Below are positions 8,569 to 16,299 of a DNA stretch of 31,709 bases, in pieces (the stretch's first letter is position 1; each line of letters starts with the position of its first letter). This DNA comes from an uncultured Lachnospiraceae bacterium (lineage in GTDB: Bacteria > Bacillota > Clostridia > Lachnospirales > Lachnospiraceae). The DNA lies in NCBI GenBank assembly GCA_910586725.1, contig CAJUJL010000031.1:1-31709 (forward strand), written 5' to 3'. Position numbers and translations under genes: made by a program. The notes beneath the pieces are model-generated. The model was not told the DNA's origin, made no database searches, and was given only the letters and a program-made list of their open reading frames with translations.

Positions 8569-8597
8569 AAGCTGCCAAATCGGCAGCTTTTTTATTT
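8569..8597 (+). terminator. Intrinsic terminator of the TPP riboswitch
   Basis: AAGCTGCC (8569-8576) pairs with GGCAGCTT (8582-8589) around a five-base loop and runs into a T-rich tract. It lies between the aptamer and the thiS ribosome site (AAGGAGG, 8601-8607). Its position makes it the expression platform: formed when TPP is bound, prevented by an alternative pairing otherwise. The alternative pairing itself was not modelled. Confidence 0.88.
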
Positions 8598-8613
8598 TTC
8601 AAGGAGGAATTGT

Positions 8614-8808
8614 ATGGTTACAATCAACGGATCCAAATTAGATATTGCCGGCCGGACGCTTCTGTGGTATCTTTCCGGCGCCAATTACGGCCTGGAACAG
8701 ATCGCCGTCGAACGAAACGGCAAAATCATTCCAAAATCACAATATGCAGAGGCCATACTGGCCGACGGAGACGTCGTTGAAATCGTCCGCTTTGTGGGAG
8801 GTGGATGA
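8614..8808 (+). CDS. thiS: Sulfur carrier protein ThiS
   Basis: The 64-residue ubiquitin-like carrier ends in VGGG. ThiS carries thiazole sulfur as a C-terminal thiocarboxylate after adenylation by ThiF. The usual end is Gly-Gly; here one more Gly is present before the stop. Size, beta-grasp pattern (MVTINGSKLDI, DGDVVEIVRFVGGG) and the first place in the thi operon all agree. AAGGAGG lies seven bases before the ATG. Its last codons contain the ribosome binding site of thiF. Confidence 0.93.
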   Translation: MVTINGSKLDIAGRTLLWYLSGANYGLEQIAVERNGKIIPKSQYAEAILADGDVVEIVRFVGGG

Positions 8809-8809
8809 T

Positions 8810-9451
8810 TTGCGACCGATTCCATCCAAACAGGAAATGCTCCTGGCGCTGGCAGACCGCCACGGCAAAACGCTTCAGGAAAAATTTTCCAAAGGAACCG
8901 TCGCTGTCTGCGGACTTGGCGGACTCGGCTCCAACATTGCCGTCTCGCTGGCCCGCGCAGGAGTCGGCAGCCTGATTTTGACAGACTTTGACCGGGTAGA
9001 TCTATCCAATCTGCACCGCCAGCAATACAAAGCTTCTCAAATCGGAATGTACAAAACTACGGCGCTTGTCCAAAACTTACTGGAGATTTCCCCCTATCTC
9101 TCCATGACAGCGCATACCCTGCGGATCACCGAAGAAAATTTTTACCCGCTGCTTTCCGATGCGGATGTGATCTGTGAAGCCTTTGACGATGCTACGGAAA
9201 AAGCGGCGTTTGTCAACTATGTATCGGAAGCGATGCCGGAAAAATATTTAATTGCCGCTTCGGGCATGTCCGGTCTTGGCCCTTCTAATCTCATTCAAAC
9301 GCGGAAACTTACGGAACATTTTTTTCTCTGCGGAGACGGCGCCAAAGACGCGGCCGACGACATCGGGCTCGTGTCCTCCCGCGTTATGATCTGCGCCGCG
9401 CACCAGGCGCATATGGCCCTCTGCCTTCTCGCAGGAATCCATGACGTATAA
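8810..9451 (+). CDS. thiF: ThiF-family adenylyltransferase (short clostridial type)
   Basis: This E1-like enzyme adenylates the ThiS C-terminus. The nucleotide-binding GLGGLGSN is at 35-42, followed by the acidic strand LTDFDRVDLSNLHRQQ and KTTALVQ, all typical of the E1/MoeB/ThiF fold. At about 213 residues it is the short ThiF form (as in TIGR02354, 'ThiF family 2') without the CxxC zinc pairs of E. coli ThiF. The start is TTG at 8810, one base past the thiS stop, because GGGAGGT lies seven bases before it. The frame is open further left only because it overlaps thiS. GTG at 8801 is a less likely alternative. Confidence 0.9.
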   Translation: MRPIPSKQEMLLALADRHGKTLQEKFSKGTVAVCGLGGLGSNIAVSLARAGVGSLILTDFDRVDLSNLHRQQYKASQIGMYKTTALVQNLLEISPYLSMTAHTLRITEENFYPLLSDADVICEAFDDATEKAAFVNYVSEAMPEKYLIAASGMSGLGPSNLIQTRKLTEHFFLCGDGAKDAADDIGLVSSRVMICAAHQAHMALCLLAGIHDV

Positions 9452-9485
9452 CCAGGGCAGCCGCAGAAGCTCTCTTTACAATTCT

Positions 9486-9511
9486 GTTACAGCCTCTCAA
9501 ACGCCTGTAAC
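9486..9511 (+). repeat. Inverted repeat in the thiF-thiG gap
   Basis: GTTACAG (9486-9492) and CTGTAAC (9505-9511) are exact inverted arms with a 12-base spacer, in the only sizeable gap (89 bases) inside the thi operon. There is no T-run. It may be an mRNA stem that affects thiG expression or transcript processing. Confidence 0.4.
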
Positions 9512-9540
9512 GCATCACAAACCAGAAAGAAGGAATTATT

Positions 9541-10326
9541 ATGCAAGAAAACGATACTCTTATCATCGGAGGACACGAATTTCATTCCCGTTTTATTTTA
9601 GGCTCCGGCAAATATTCTCTGGATTTAATTGAAGCCGCCATAAAAAACGCTCATGCGGAAATCATCACGCTTGCCGTTCGCAGAGCTAATACGAAAGAAC
9701 AGGAAAATATACTGGACTACATACCAAAACACATTACGCTGCTGCCAAACACCTCCGGCGCAAGAAACGCCCGGGAGGCCGTTCGGATTGCAATGCTCGC
9801 AAGAGAACTGGGATGCGGAAATTTTATAAAAATAGAAATTATGCGCGACAGCAAATATCTGCTCCCGGATCAAACGGAAACCGTCCGGGCAACTGAAATT
9901 CTGGCAAAAGAAGGATTTATTGTCCTGCCCTATATGTACCCCGATCTGAATACGGCAAGAGATTTGCATAACGCGGGCGCCGCCGCCGTTATGCCGCTTG
10001 CTTCTCCAATCGGCTCAAACAAAGGGCTTTGTACACGGGAATTTATTCAGATTCTGATTGACGAAATCAATCTGCCGGTCATTGTGGACGCTGGCATCGG
10101 CAGACCTTCCCAGGCCTGTGAAGCAATGGAAATGGGCGCCGCGGCTATAATGGCAAACACCGCTCTGGCAACCGCAGGAGATATTCCTCAAATGGCGTCT
10201 GCGTTTCACCTGGCGATCGAAGCCGGCCGCAAAGCGTATCTCGCCGGATTGGGGCGCGTTCTTGCGCGCGGAGCCGCATCTTCCGATCCTCTGACAGGAT
10301 TTTTGCATGACGGGGAGGGACAGTAA
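9541..10326 (+). CDS. thiG: Thiazole synthase ThiG
   Basis: ThiG condenses 1-deoxy-D-xylulose 5-phosphate, dehydroglycine and ThiS thiocarboxylate into the thiazole phosphate. The 261-residue TIM barrel shows the family block FHSRFILGSGKYSLDL near the start, the Schiff-base lysine Lys97 in FIKIEIM, and GSNKGLCTREF and VDAGIGRPSQA phosphate-binding loops. The length is normal. GAAGGAA precedes the ATG. It ends in TAATG shared with thiH. It works directly with ThiH, which supplies dehydroglycine anaerobically; the lack of ThiO agrees with an anaerobe. Confidence 0.97.
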   Translation: MQENDTLIIGGHEFHSRFILGSGKYSLDLIEAAIKNAHAEIITLAVRRANTKEQENILDYIPKHITLLPNTSGARNAREAVRIAMLARELGCGNFIKIEIMRDSKYLLPDQTETVRATEILAKEGFIVLPYMYPDLNTARDLHNAGAAAVMPLASPIGSNKGLCTREFIQILIDEINLPVIVDAGIGRPSQACEAMEMGAAAIMANTALATAGDIPQMASAFHLAIEAGRKAYLAGLGRVLARGAASSDPLTGFLHDGEGQ

Positions 10327-11510
10327 TGGAACATTCCCGCTGCCGCATCAACCACATGCAATACCTGCCCGGCATGGAGCAGATTACATCCGATGTATGC
10401 GAAAAAGTAATGTCGCACATGAATTCTTATCACCCCTCCGCTTATACAGCCAAAGACGTAACGGCAGCGTTAAACCGCGATTTTTGCAGCATAGATGACT
10501 TCAAGGCGCTTCTCTCCCCCGCGGCGGAACCATATCTGGAAGAAATGGCGCAAAAAGCGCAAAGGGAAACCGGCAGACATTTCGGCAATACCGTCTATTT
10601 GTTCACGCCTTTGTATATCGCAAACTACTGCGAAAATTACTGCGTATACTGCGGCTTCAATTGTCACAACCAAATCAGCCGCATGAAACTGAGCCTTTCG
10701 CAAATCGAACGGGAAATGAACATTATCGCGCAAAGCGGCATGGAAGAAATCCTTATCCTTACCGGTGAAAGCCGCGCCAAAAGCGACGTGAATTACATTG
10801 GGGAAGCCTGTAAACTGGCCAGCCGGTATTTTAAAATGACAGGCGTTGAAATTTATCCGCTCAACACGGATGAATACCGGTTTCTGCATGCATGCGGCGC
10901 AGATTATGTCACAGTATTTCAGGAAACGTACGATACGGACCGGTACGAAACCCTGCATCTGCTCGGAAATAAACGCGTCTGGCCGTATCGTTTTGACGCA
11001 CAGGAACGCGCGCTTATGGGAGGCATGAGAGGCGTGGCGTTTTCTGCTTTGTTCGGGCTTTCTGATTTCAGAAAAGACGCGCTTGCCAGCGCGCTCCACG
11101 CCTATTACCTGCAAAGAAAATATCCACACGCAGAACTGTCTTTGTCCTGCCCGAGACTTCGCCCGATTATTCATAACCATACGATACGTGCCTGGGATGT
11201 GGGGGAAAAGCAGCTTTGCCAAATTCTTTGCGCTTACCGGATTTTTATGCCTTTTATCGGAATTACGGTATCTTCCCGTGAAAGCGAACGTTTCCGAAAC
11301 GGTATCGCCAAAATTGCCGCTACAAAAATATCTGCCGGAGTCTCTACGGGAATCGGAGATCACGAGGAAAAATATTTTGGAAAGGAAACAGGCAGACAAC
11401 GGGGCGATGAGCAATTTGAAATCAACGACGCCAGAAGTCTCGGCAAAATATACCGGGATCTGAAAACCGAGGGATTGCAGCCTGTGTTGAACGATTATCT
11501 CTATGTCTGA
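10326..11510 (+). CDS. thiH: 2-iminoacetate synthase ThiH (radical SAM tyrosine lyase)
   Basis: ThiH cleaves tyrosine with S-adenosylmethionine to give dehydroglycine for ThiG plus p-cresol. The radical-SAM cluster is C102-xxx-C106-xx-C109 in YCENYCVYCGF. The C-terminal part has GDEQFEIND, typical of ThiH. At 394 residues it is slightly longer than E. coli ThiH. Its start overlaps the thiG stop by one base, indicating translational coupling. A 397-codon open frame on the opposite strand is a shadow of this gene. Confidence 0.96.
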   Translation: MEHSRCRINHMQYLPGMEQITSDVCEKVMSHMNSYHPSAYTAKDVTAALNRDFCSIDDFKALLSPAAEPYLEEMAQKAQRETGRHFGNTVYLFTPLYIANYCENYCVYCGFNCHNQISRMKLSLSQIEREMNIIAQSGMEEILILTGESRAKSDVNYIGEACKLASRYFKMTGVEIYPLNTDEYRFLHACGADYVTVFQETYDTDRYETLHLLGNKRVWPYRFDAQERALMGGMRGVAFSALFGLSDFRKDALASALHAYYLQRKYPHAELSLSCPRLRPIIHNHTIRAWDVGEKQLCQILCAYRIFMPFIGITVSSRESERFRNGIAKIAATKISAGVSTGIGDHEEKYFGKETGRQRGDEQFEINDARSLGKIYRDLKTEGLQPVLNDYLYV

Positions 11511-12102
11511 TTTATTATGCGTCACAAACCGAACGCTCTGTGCAGAAGATTTTCTGGAACGAATCGAAAAAACCGCCGCATGCCATCCCAGAGGAATCCT
11601 GTTGCGTGAAAAAGATTTATCGGAAACCGCATATGAAAAACTTGCGGCTAAAGTTCTTGCCATATGCCAAAGACATCATGTTCCCTGTATTTTGCACAGC
11701 TTTCCCGAAACCGCCCTGCGTCTGCATGTAAGCGCCGTCCACCTTCCGCTTCCGCTCCTTCGGAATATGACGGATATTCAGAAAATGGCATTCCAGGTCA
11801 TTGGATCTTCCTGTCATTCCCTGCAGGAAGCAAAAGAAGCCAAACGTCTCGGATGCACTTACATCATTGCCGGCCATATTTTTGCCACTGCATGCAAACC
11901 GCGCCTTGCGGCACGGGGAATTCCCTTTTTAAAAGAAATATGCGCCAATACGGCTCTGCCCGTATACGCCATCGGCGGGATTAACAGTGAAAACGCTCCT
12001 TTTGTCCGACATGCCGGGGCAAAAGGCCTGTGCGTTATGAGCGGCATTATGCAATGCAATGATCCGGCGGCATATTTAAAAATTATGGAAGAAAGCAGGT
12101 AA
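11503..12102 (+). CDS. tenI: TenI-like protein, probable thiazole tautomerase
   Basis: The 199-residue TIM barrel is a paralogue of ThiE. It has GHIFATACK at 124-132 and ARGI, matching the TenI block around its catalytic His (His125 here), and AIGGI with MSGI near the end. It lacks the ThiE pyrophosphate motifs QLREK and INDN, so it is unlikely to couple the two halves of thiamine. TenI in Bacillus aromatises the ThiG product to the carboxy-thiazole phosphate used by ThiE. The gene overlaps thiH by eight bases and lies just before thiE, which supports that role. Confidence 0.85.
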   Translation: MSDLLCVTNRTLCAEDFLERIEKTAACHPRGILLREKDLSETAYEKLAAKVLAICQRHHVPCILHSFPETALRLHVSAVHLPLPLLRNMTDIQKMAFQVIGSSCHSLQEAKEAKRLGCTYIIAGHIFATACKPRLAARGIPFLKEICANTALPVYAIGGINSENAPFVRHAGAKGLCVMSGIMQCNDPAAYLKIMEESR

Positions 12103-12107
12103 ATCTT

Positions 12108-12764
12108 ATGCAGTTTCAAACGAAACATATGCTTTTATATGCAATTACAAACCGCGCGCAGACGGATGCGCAAACATTTCTAAACCAGACCGAAAACGCG
12201 TTAAAAGGCGGCATTACCATGCTCCAGCTTAGAGAAAAAGGATTGGATGAAGCTTCATTTGTAACGGAAGCCATTCAAATCAAACAGCTTTGCCGCAAAT
12301 ATCATGTCCCGCTGATTATCAACGACAACGTAAACGTCGCTTTAAAAAGCGGCGCGGACGGCGTACACGTAGGCGCGGACGATGAACCGGTAAAAAGCAT
12401 CCGTCAAAGGGCGGGCAAAAATTTTATCATCGGCGCCACCGCCAAAACAATTGAACAGGCAAAAAAAGCGCAAGCCGACGGCGCCGATTACCTTGGCGTG
12501 GGCGCCGTTTTTCCGTCGCCTACCAAACAAAACGCGATTCGGATAACGCCGCAATTGCTTTTTCACATCTGCTCCTGCGTTACGATTCCCGCAGTTGCAA
12601 TCGGCGGCGTTTCTCACTCCAACGTCATGCAGCTAAAAGGCTGCGGCATGTCCGGCATTGCCGTTTCATCCGCGGTTTTCGCAGCAGACAACATTACCGC
12701 ATCCACCATTGAACTAAAAAAACAGGTGGAGCAATTGATGCAAACCAAAGGAGGAATCCAGTGA
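12108..12764 (+). CDS. thiE: Thiamine phosphate synthase ThiE
   Basis: ThiE joins the pyrimidine diphosphate and thiazole phosphate to thiamine phosphate. The 218-residue TIM barrel has the full set of motifs: QLREK (40-44), IINDNVNVAL (70-79), GADGVHVG (82-89), IIGATA, GVGAVFPSPTK (130-140) and AIGGV. GAAAGCAGG precedes the ATG, five bases after the TenI-like gene. The stop overlaps the GTG start of thiD by four bases. Confidence 0.96.
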   Translation: MQFQTKHMLLYAITNRAQTDAQTFLNQTENALKGGITMLQLREKGLDEASFVTEAIQIKQLCRKYHVPLIINDNVNVALKSGADGVHVGADDEPVKSIRQRAGKNFIIGATAKTIEQAKKAQADGADYLGVGAVFPSPTKQNAIRITPQLLFHICSCVTIPAVAIGGVSHSNVMQLKGCGMSGIAVSSAVFAADNITASTIELKKQVEQLMQTKGGIQ

Positions 12765-13576
12765 AAACAGCGCTGACAATTGCCGGAAGCGATTCCGGCG
12801 GAGGAGCCGGCATTCAGGCGGATCTAAAAACCATGACGATGCACGGCGTATACGCAATGACTGCCATCACCGCACTAACCGCTCAAAACACCGTGAAAGT
12901 TTCTGCCATTATGGAAGTCACCCCAAAATTTTTAGAACAACAGCTGGACGCCGTATTTCAGGATATTTTCCCGGACGCCGTAAAAATCGGCATGGTCCAT
13001 TCCGCTGCTTTAATCGAAGTAATTGCCAAAAAACTTGCCTTTTATGACGCCCGAAACATTGTGATCGATCCTGTAATGGCTGCCACAAGCAAAACAAATC
13101 TGATTGATGAAGCGGGCATAAATGCAATGAAAAAATATCTTCTGCCGCTGGCCGATATTGTAACGCCTAATATTCCGGAAGCGGAAATTCTTTCTGGCAT
13201 ATCCATACAGGGCGAACAGGATATGGAACATGCTGCCGGAAAAATCAGTGATGCTTATGGCTGTGCCGTTCTTTGCAAAGGAGGACATACTCACTCCAAC
13301 GCAAATGACGTATTGTATACCGGCGGCCAGGTATACTGGTTTTACGGCAGCCGCATCAACAACCCGAATACGCATGGCACGGGCTGCACGCTATCCAGCG
13401 CCATAGCGTCAAACCTGGCAAAGGGCGCTTCTCTGCCGGAATCTGTAAGGCTTGGAAAATTGTACGTTTCCGGCGCATTATCTTCCATGACCCATCTTGG
13501 AAAAGGAAACGGCCCCCTGAATCATGCCTTTCTTTTAAATTCAATTAAAAAGGAGAATTATTATGAAAAACTATAG
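12761..13576 (+). CDS. thiD: Hydroxymethylpyrimidine/phosphomethylpyrimidine kinase ThiD
   Basis: ThiD phosphorylates HMP twice to HMP diphosphate. The 271-residue ribokinase-fold enzyme has IAGSDSGGGAGIQADLKT at the start, VIDPVMAATS in the middle and the anion-hole motif THGTGCTLSSAIA near residue 210. Its start is GTG with AAAGGAGG seven bases upstream, in a four-base overlap with thiE. It overlaps thiC by 14 bases. Confidence 0.96.
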   Translation: MKTALTIAGSDSGGGAGIQADLKTMTMHGVYAMTAITALTAQNTVKVSAIMEVTPKFLEQQLDAVFQDIFPDAVKIGMVHSAALIEVIAKKLAFYDARNIVIDPVMAATSKTNLIDEAGINAMKKYLLPLADIVTPNIPEAEILSGISIQGEQDMEHAAGKISDAYGCAVLCKGGHTHSNANDVLYTGGQVYWFYGSRINNPNTHGTGCTLSSAIASNLAKGASLPESVRLGKLYVSGALSSMTHLGKGNGPLNHAFLLNSIKKENYYEKL

Positions 13577-14876
13577 CACACAAATGGAAGCCGCAAAAGC
13601 AGGAATTATCACGCCCGAAATGAAAACGGTTGCAAAAAAGGAATATATAGAAGAAGAAAAGCTGCGTCAGCTTGTAGCAAAAGGCTGCGTAGCCATTCCA
13701 TGCAATGTGAATCACAAAGCTCTTTGCGCGGAAGGAATCGGCCAGGGGCTTCGTACAAAAATAAATGTCAACCTCGGCATCTCCGGCGACTGCAAAAATT
13801 ATGATCTGGAGATGCAAAAAGCGATGCTTGCGACGGAATTTGGCGCGGAATCTATCATGGACTTAAGTAATTACGGAAAAACGCATGCGTTTCGAAAGGA
13901 ATTGATCGCAAAATCAACTGCTATGATCGGAACCGTTCCCATGTATGACGCCATCGGTTATCTGGAAAAGGATCTTATGAAGATTACCGCAAAAGACTTT
14001 TTAAGCGTAATCCGTGCGCATGCCGAAGAAGGCGTGGATTTTATGACGATACACGCGGGAATCAACCGCCGTACGACAGAAGCTTTTCTACGGGAAAAAA
14101 GAAGGATGAATATTGTTTCCAGAGGCGGATCCCTTTTGTTTGCCTGGATGCAGATGACCGGAAATGAAAATCCGTTTTATGAATATTATGACGAAGTACT
14201 TGAGATTTTGCATGAATATGATGTAACCATAAGTCTTGGCGATGCGCTTCGTCCCGGCTGTATCGACGACAGTACAGACGCCGGACAAATCTGCGAACTG
14301 ATTGAACTTGGAAATCTGACGAAACGCGCCTGGGATAAAAATGTACAGGTTATGGTAGAAGGTCCGGGGCATATGGCAATGAACGAAATTGAATCCAATA
14401 TGCAGCTGCAAAAGCGTCTCTGCCACAATGCTCCTTTTTATGTCTTAGGTCCTATCGTCACCGATATTGCCCCGGGCTACGATCACATTACATCAGCCAT
14501 CGGCGGGGCAATCGCCGCCGCAAACGGAGCCGACTTTCTCTGTTATGTTACGCCCGCGGAACACCTTAGGCTTCCGGATCTAAACGATGTCAAAGAAGGA
14601 ATCATTGCATGCAAAATCGCCGCCCATGCCGCAGACATCGCAAAACAAATCCCTCATGCAAGAGAAAGAGACAACGCAATGTCTTCCGCGCGGCATAAGA
14701 TTGACTGGGAAGCCATGTTTGATCTCTCTCTTGACAAAGACAAGGCAAAAAAATATTTTGAAAGCACGCCTCCATCCGACCGGCATACCTGCTCGATGTG
14801 CGGCAAAATGTGCGCCGTAAGGACAACCAACCGCATATTAGACGGCGAACATGTTTCCTTTCATACGGAAGCGTAA
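13563..14876 (+). CDS. thiC: Phosphomethylpyrimidine synthase ThiC
   Basis: ThiC is a radical-SAM-like enzyme that turns aminoimidazole ribotide into HMP phosphate. The 437-residue protein is the shorter form, lacking the N-terminal extension of proteobacterial enzymes. It has IPCNVNHKAL, the GRG-like EGPGHMAMNEI, LGPIVTDIAPGYDHITSAIGGA and a C-terminal iron-sulfur motif CSMCGKMC. This is CX2CX3C rather than the CX2CX4C of E. coli ThiC; I believe this is usual in the short clade. The ATG lies inside the thiD 3' end with AAGGAG before it. It is the last gene of the operon and ends three bases from the convergent acyltransferase. Confidence 0.97.
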   Translation: MKNYSTQMEAAKAGIITPEMKTVAKKEYIEEEKLRQLVAKGCVAIPCNVNHKALCAEGIGQGLRTKINVNLGISGDCKNYDLEMQKAMLATEFGAESIMDLSNYGKTHAFRKELIAKSTAMIGTVPMYDAIGYLEKDLMKITAKDFLSVIRAHAEEGVDFMTIHAGINRRTTEAFLREKRRMNIVSRGGSLLFAWMQMTGNENPFYEYYDEVLEILHEYDVTISLGDALRPGCIDDSTDAGQICELIELGNLTKRAWDKNVQVMVEGPGHMAMNEIESNMQLQKRLCHNAPFYVLGPIVTDIAPGYDHITSAIGGAIAAANGADFLCYVTPAEHLRLPDLNDVKEGIIACKIAAHAADIAKQIPHARERDNAMSSARHKIDWEAMFDLSLDKDKAKKYFESTPPSDRHTCSMCGKMCAVRTTNRILDGEHVSFHTEA

Positions 14877-14879
14877 TGT

Positions 14880-16232
14880 TTAGTCATAATATACGCCGTT
14901 GCTTTCAACTGCAACTTTCAGTCCGTCCTCCGACATCCTACGGAAAAACCCCCGTTGTATGGACGAATCGGCAAGAACCGAACTGAATGTAAAAATCAGT
15001 TTATCCCCATAGGAGCATATTGTCCCTTTTAACGGCTGCCCTTTTGACATGGCCAGAAAAGCTCCGAACATCTGAATATACGGCATATAATCATCCGCCA
15101 CACTGACATTTCCGATATTTGTTACCGTTGTGGTATTGGCAAGCGCTGCCTTTGTGTATACATATCGAATTGCCATATTTTTGATAAACAAAGGCACCGC
15201 TCTTGCCATTAGATTTTTTTCATTGGAAACATTGTAAGAGAAAAGATTTTCCAGATGCTCCCTTGTAATCTGTTCCTGAAGACTTTGCTTTGTGATTTTG
15301 AGAACTTCGGAAAACGTATACTGTTCCTTTACCGGAAGAAATTCCGCCGACACCATCACAAAAAAATTTTTCGTCGTAACTGAATGAAAAAAAGGCCGAA
15401 GATTTACCGGAACGGCCGCGCGAATCGGATATTTCCGCTGCGCTCCCCGCATAGATTCCGTATAAATGCTGTAAATAAAAGACGCCACAAGGTATTCATT
15501 GATACTCGCGTCATACCTGTGCGAAACTTTTTTGAGAGCTTCCACGCTCATGATTCCGTGGATCACGCCAAACTCTCCGGCACGCAGCTTCTCCCCTTTC
15601 AGCAAAAAAGCCTTTTGCGTTTTATATCCTTTGACATGGCTTTTCCTATAATTTTTCAAAAAACTGTCTTCTCTGTTTAACGACGTATCAACGGACAGCA
15701 AATCTCCCGTCTTCTTCTGAAGCAATGGATGCGCAATCCGCAGATACTGATACGTCAGCTCTTTCAAAAAATTGATTCCACCCATACCATCCGTTAAGAC
15801 GTGGAAGACTTCCAGATTAATACGATTTTTGTAATAGGAAACGCGAAACAGATAACTGCGATTTTGATTCTGAACAATATACCGACAGGGATATGTATTT
15901 TCTTCCCGTACGGCCGGCGCAGGCTTGCCATTTTCCTCAAAATAATACCAGAATACCCCCCTCCTTAGCCGCACGTTAAATCCGTCAAATTTGGGAAGTA
16001 CAATATTCAAAGCCTGCTGTAAGATCTCTTTTTTCACTTCTTCATTTAAAACAACAAAAATACGGTAAACATTGCTCATATCTTCTCCCGCGATTACCGG
16101 AAAAAGATGCGCCGTATTATCAAGGCGCTCCCAGCCGATTGCCGTGCCCGCTCCGTACCTGTGCTCTCTTTTCAGCGCTTCTTTATATTGGCGCCGCTCT
16201 TTTTGCCGCTCTTTTTTTCTGATTTTTTCCAT
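14880..16232 (-). CDS. Condensation-fold acyltransferase (alcohol acetyltransferase type)
   Basis: The 450-residue protein carries FHVLTDGMGG, with the catalytic HxxxDG at H144-D148-G149, as in the chloramphenicol acetyltransferase-like/condensation superfamily. A second conserved stretch near residues 310-380 resembles the DFG region, and ANTTTVTNIGNVS follows. The strongly basic N-terminus (MEKIRKKERQKERRQ) is unusual. It most resembles the stand-alone alcohol acetyltransferase-like proteins of clostridia. The donor and acceptor are unknown. The ribosome site is weak (CAAAGAGA). Relatives are, as far as I recall, often beside a DUF6320 membrane protein and an alpha/beta hydrolase; here those two lie at 6578-8246, on the far side of the thi operon. 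Confidence 0.8.
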   Translation of the reverse strand: MEKIRKKERQKERRQYKEALKREHRYGAGTAIGWERLDNTAHLFPVIAGEDMSNVYRIFVVLNEEVKKEILQQALNIVLPKFDGFNVRLRRGVFWYYFEENGKPAPAVREENTYPCRYIVQNQNRSYLFRVSYYKNRINLEVFHVLTDGMGGINFLKELTYQYLRIAHPLLQKKTGDLLSVDTSLNREDSFLKNYRKSHVKGYKTQKAFLLKGEKLRAGEFGVIHGIMSVEALKKVSHRYDASINEYLVASFIYSIYTESMRGAQRKYPIRAAVPVNLRPFFHSVTTKNFFVMVSAEFLPVKEQYTFSEVLKITKQSLQEQITREHLENLFSYNVSNEKNLMARAVPLFIKNMAIRYVYTKAALANTTTVTNIGNVSVADDYMPYIQMFGAFLAMSKGQPLKGTICSYGDKLIFTFSSVLADSSIQRGFFRRMSEDGLKVAVESNGVYYD

Positions 16233-16299
16233 TCTCTTTGCTGCGCCTTATAAGCCATTTTATCATTTTCTTTCAAAATAAGCGCCTCTCCATATCAAA

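Noticed and set aside
10470..11663. 397-codon open frame on the minus strand across thiH and the TenI-like gene
   Set aside because: It is antisense to two clear genes with radical-SAM and TenI motifs and has no ribosome site or recognisable domain.
16233..16299. Imperfect inverted repeat with GGCGC/GCGCC ends before the acyltransferase
   Set aside because: Arms are interrupted, the loop is long and there is no T-run, so no function can be assigned.
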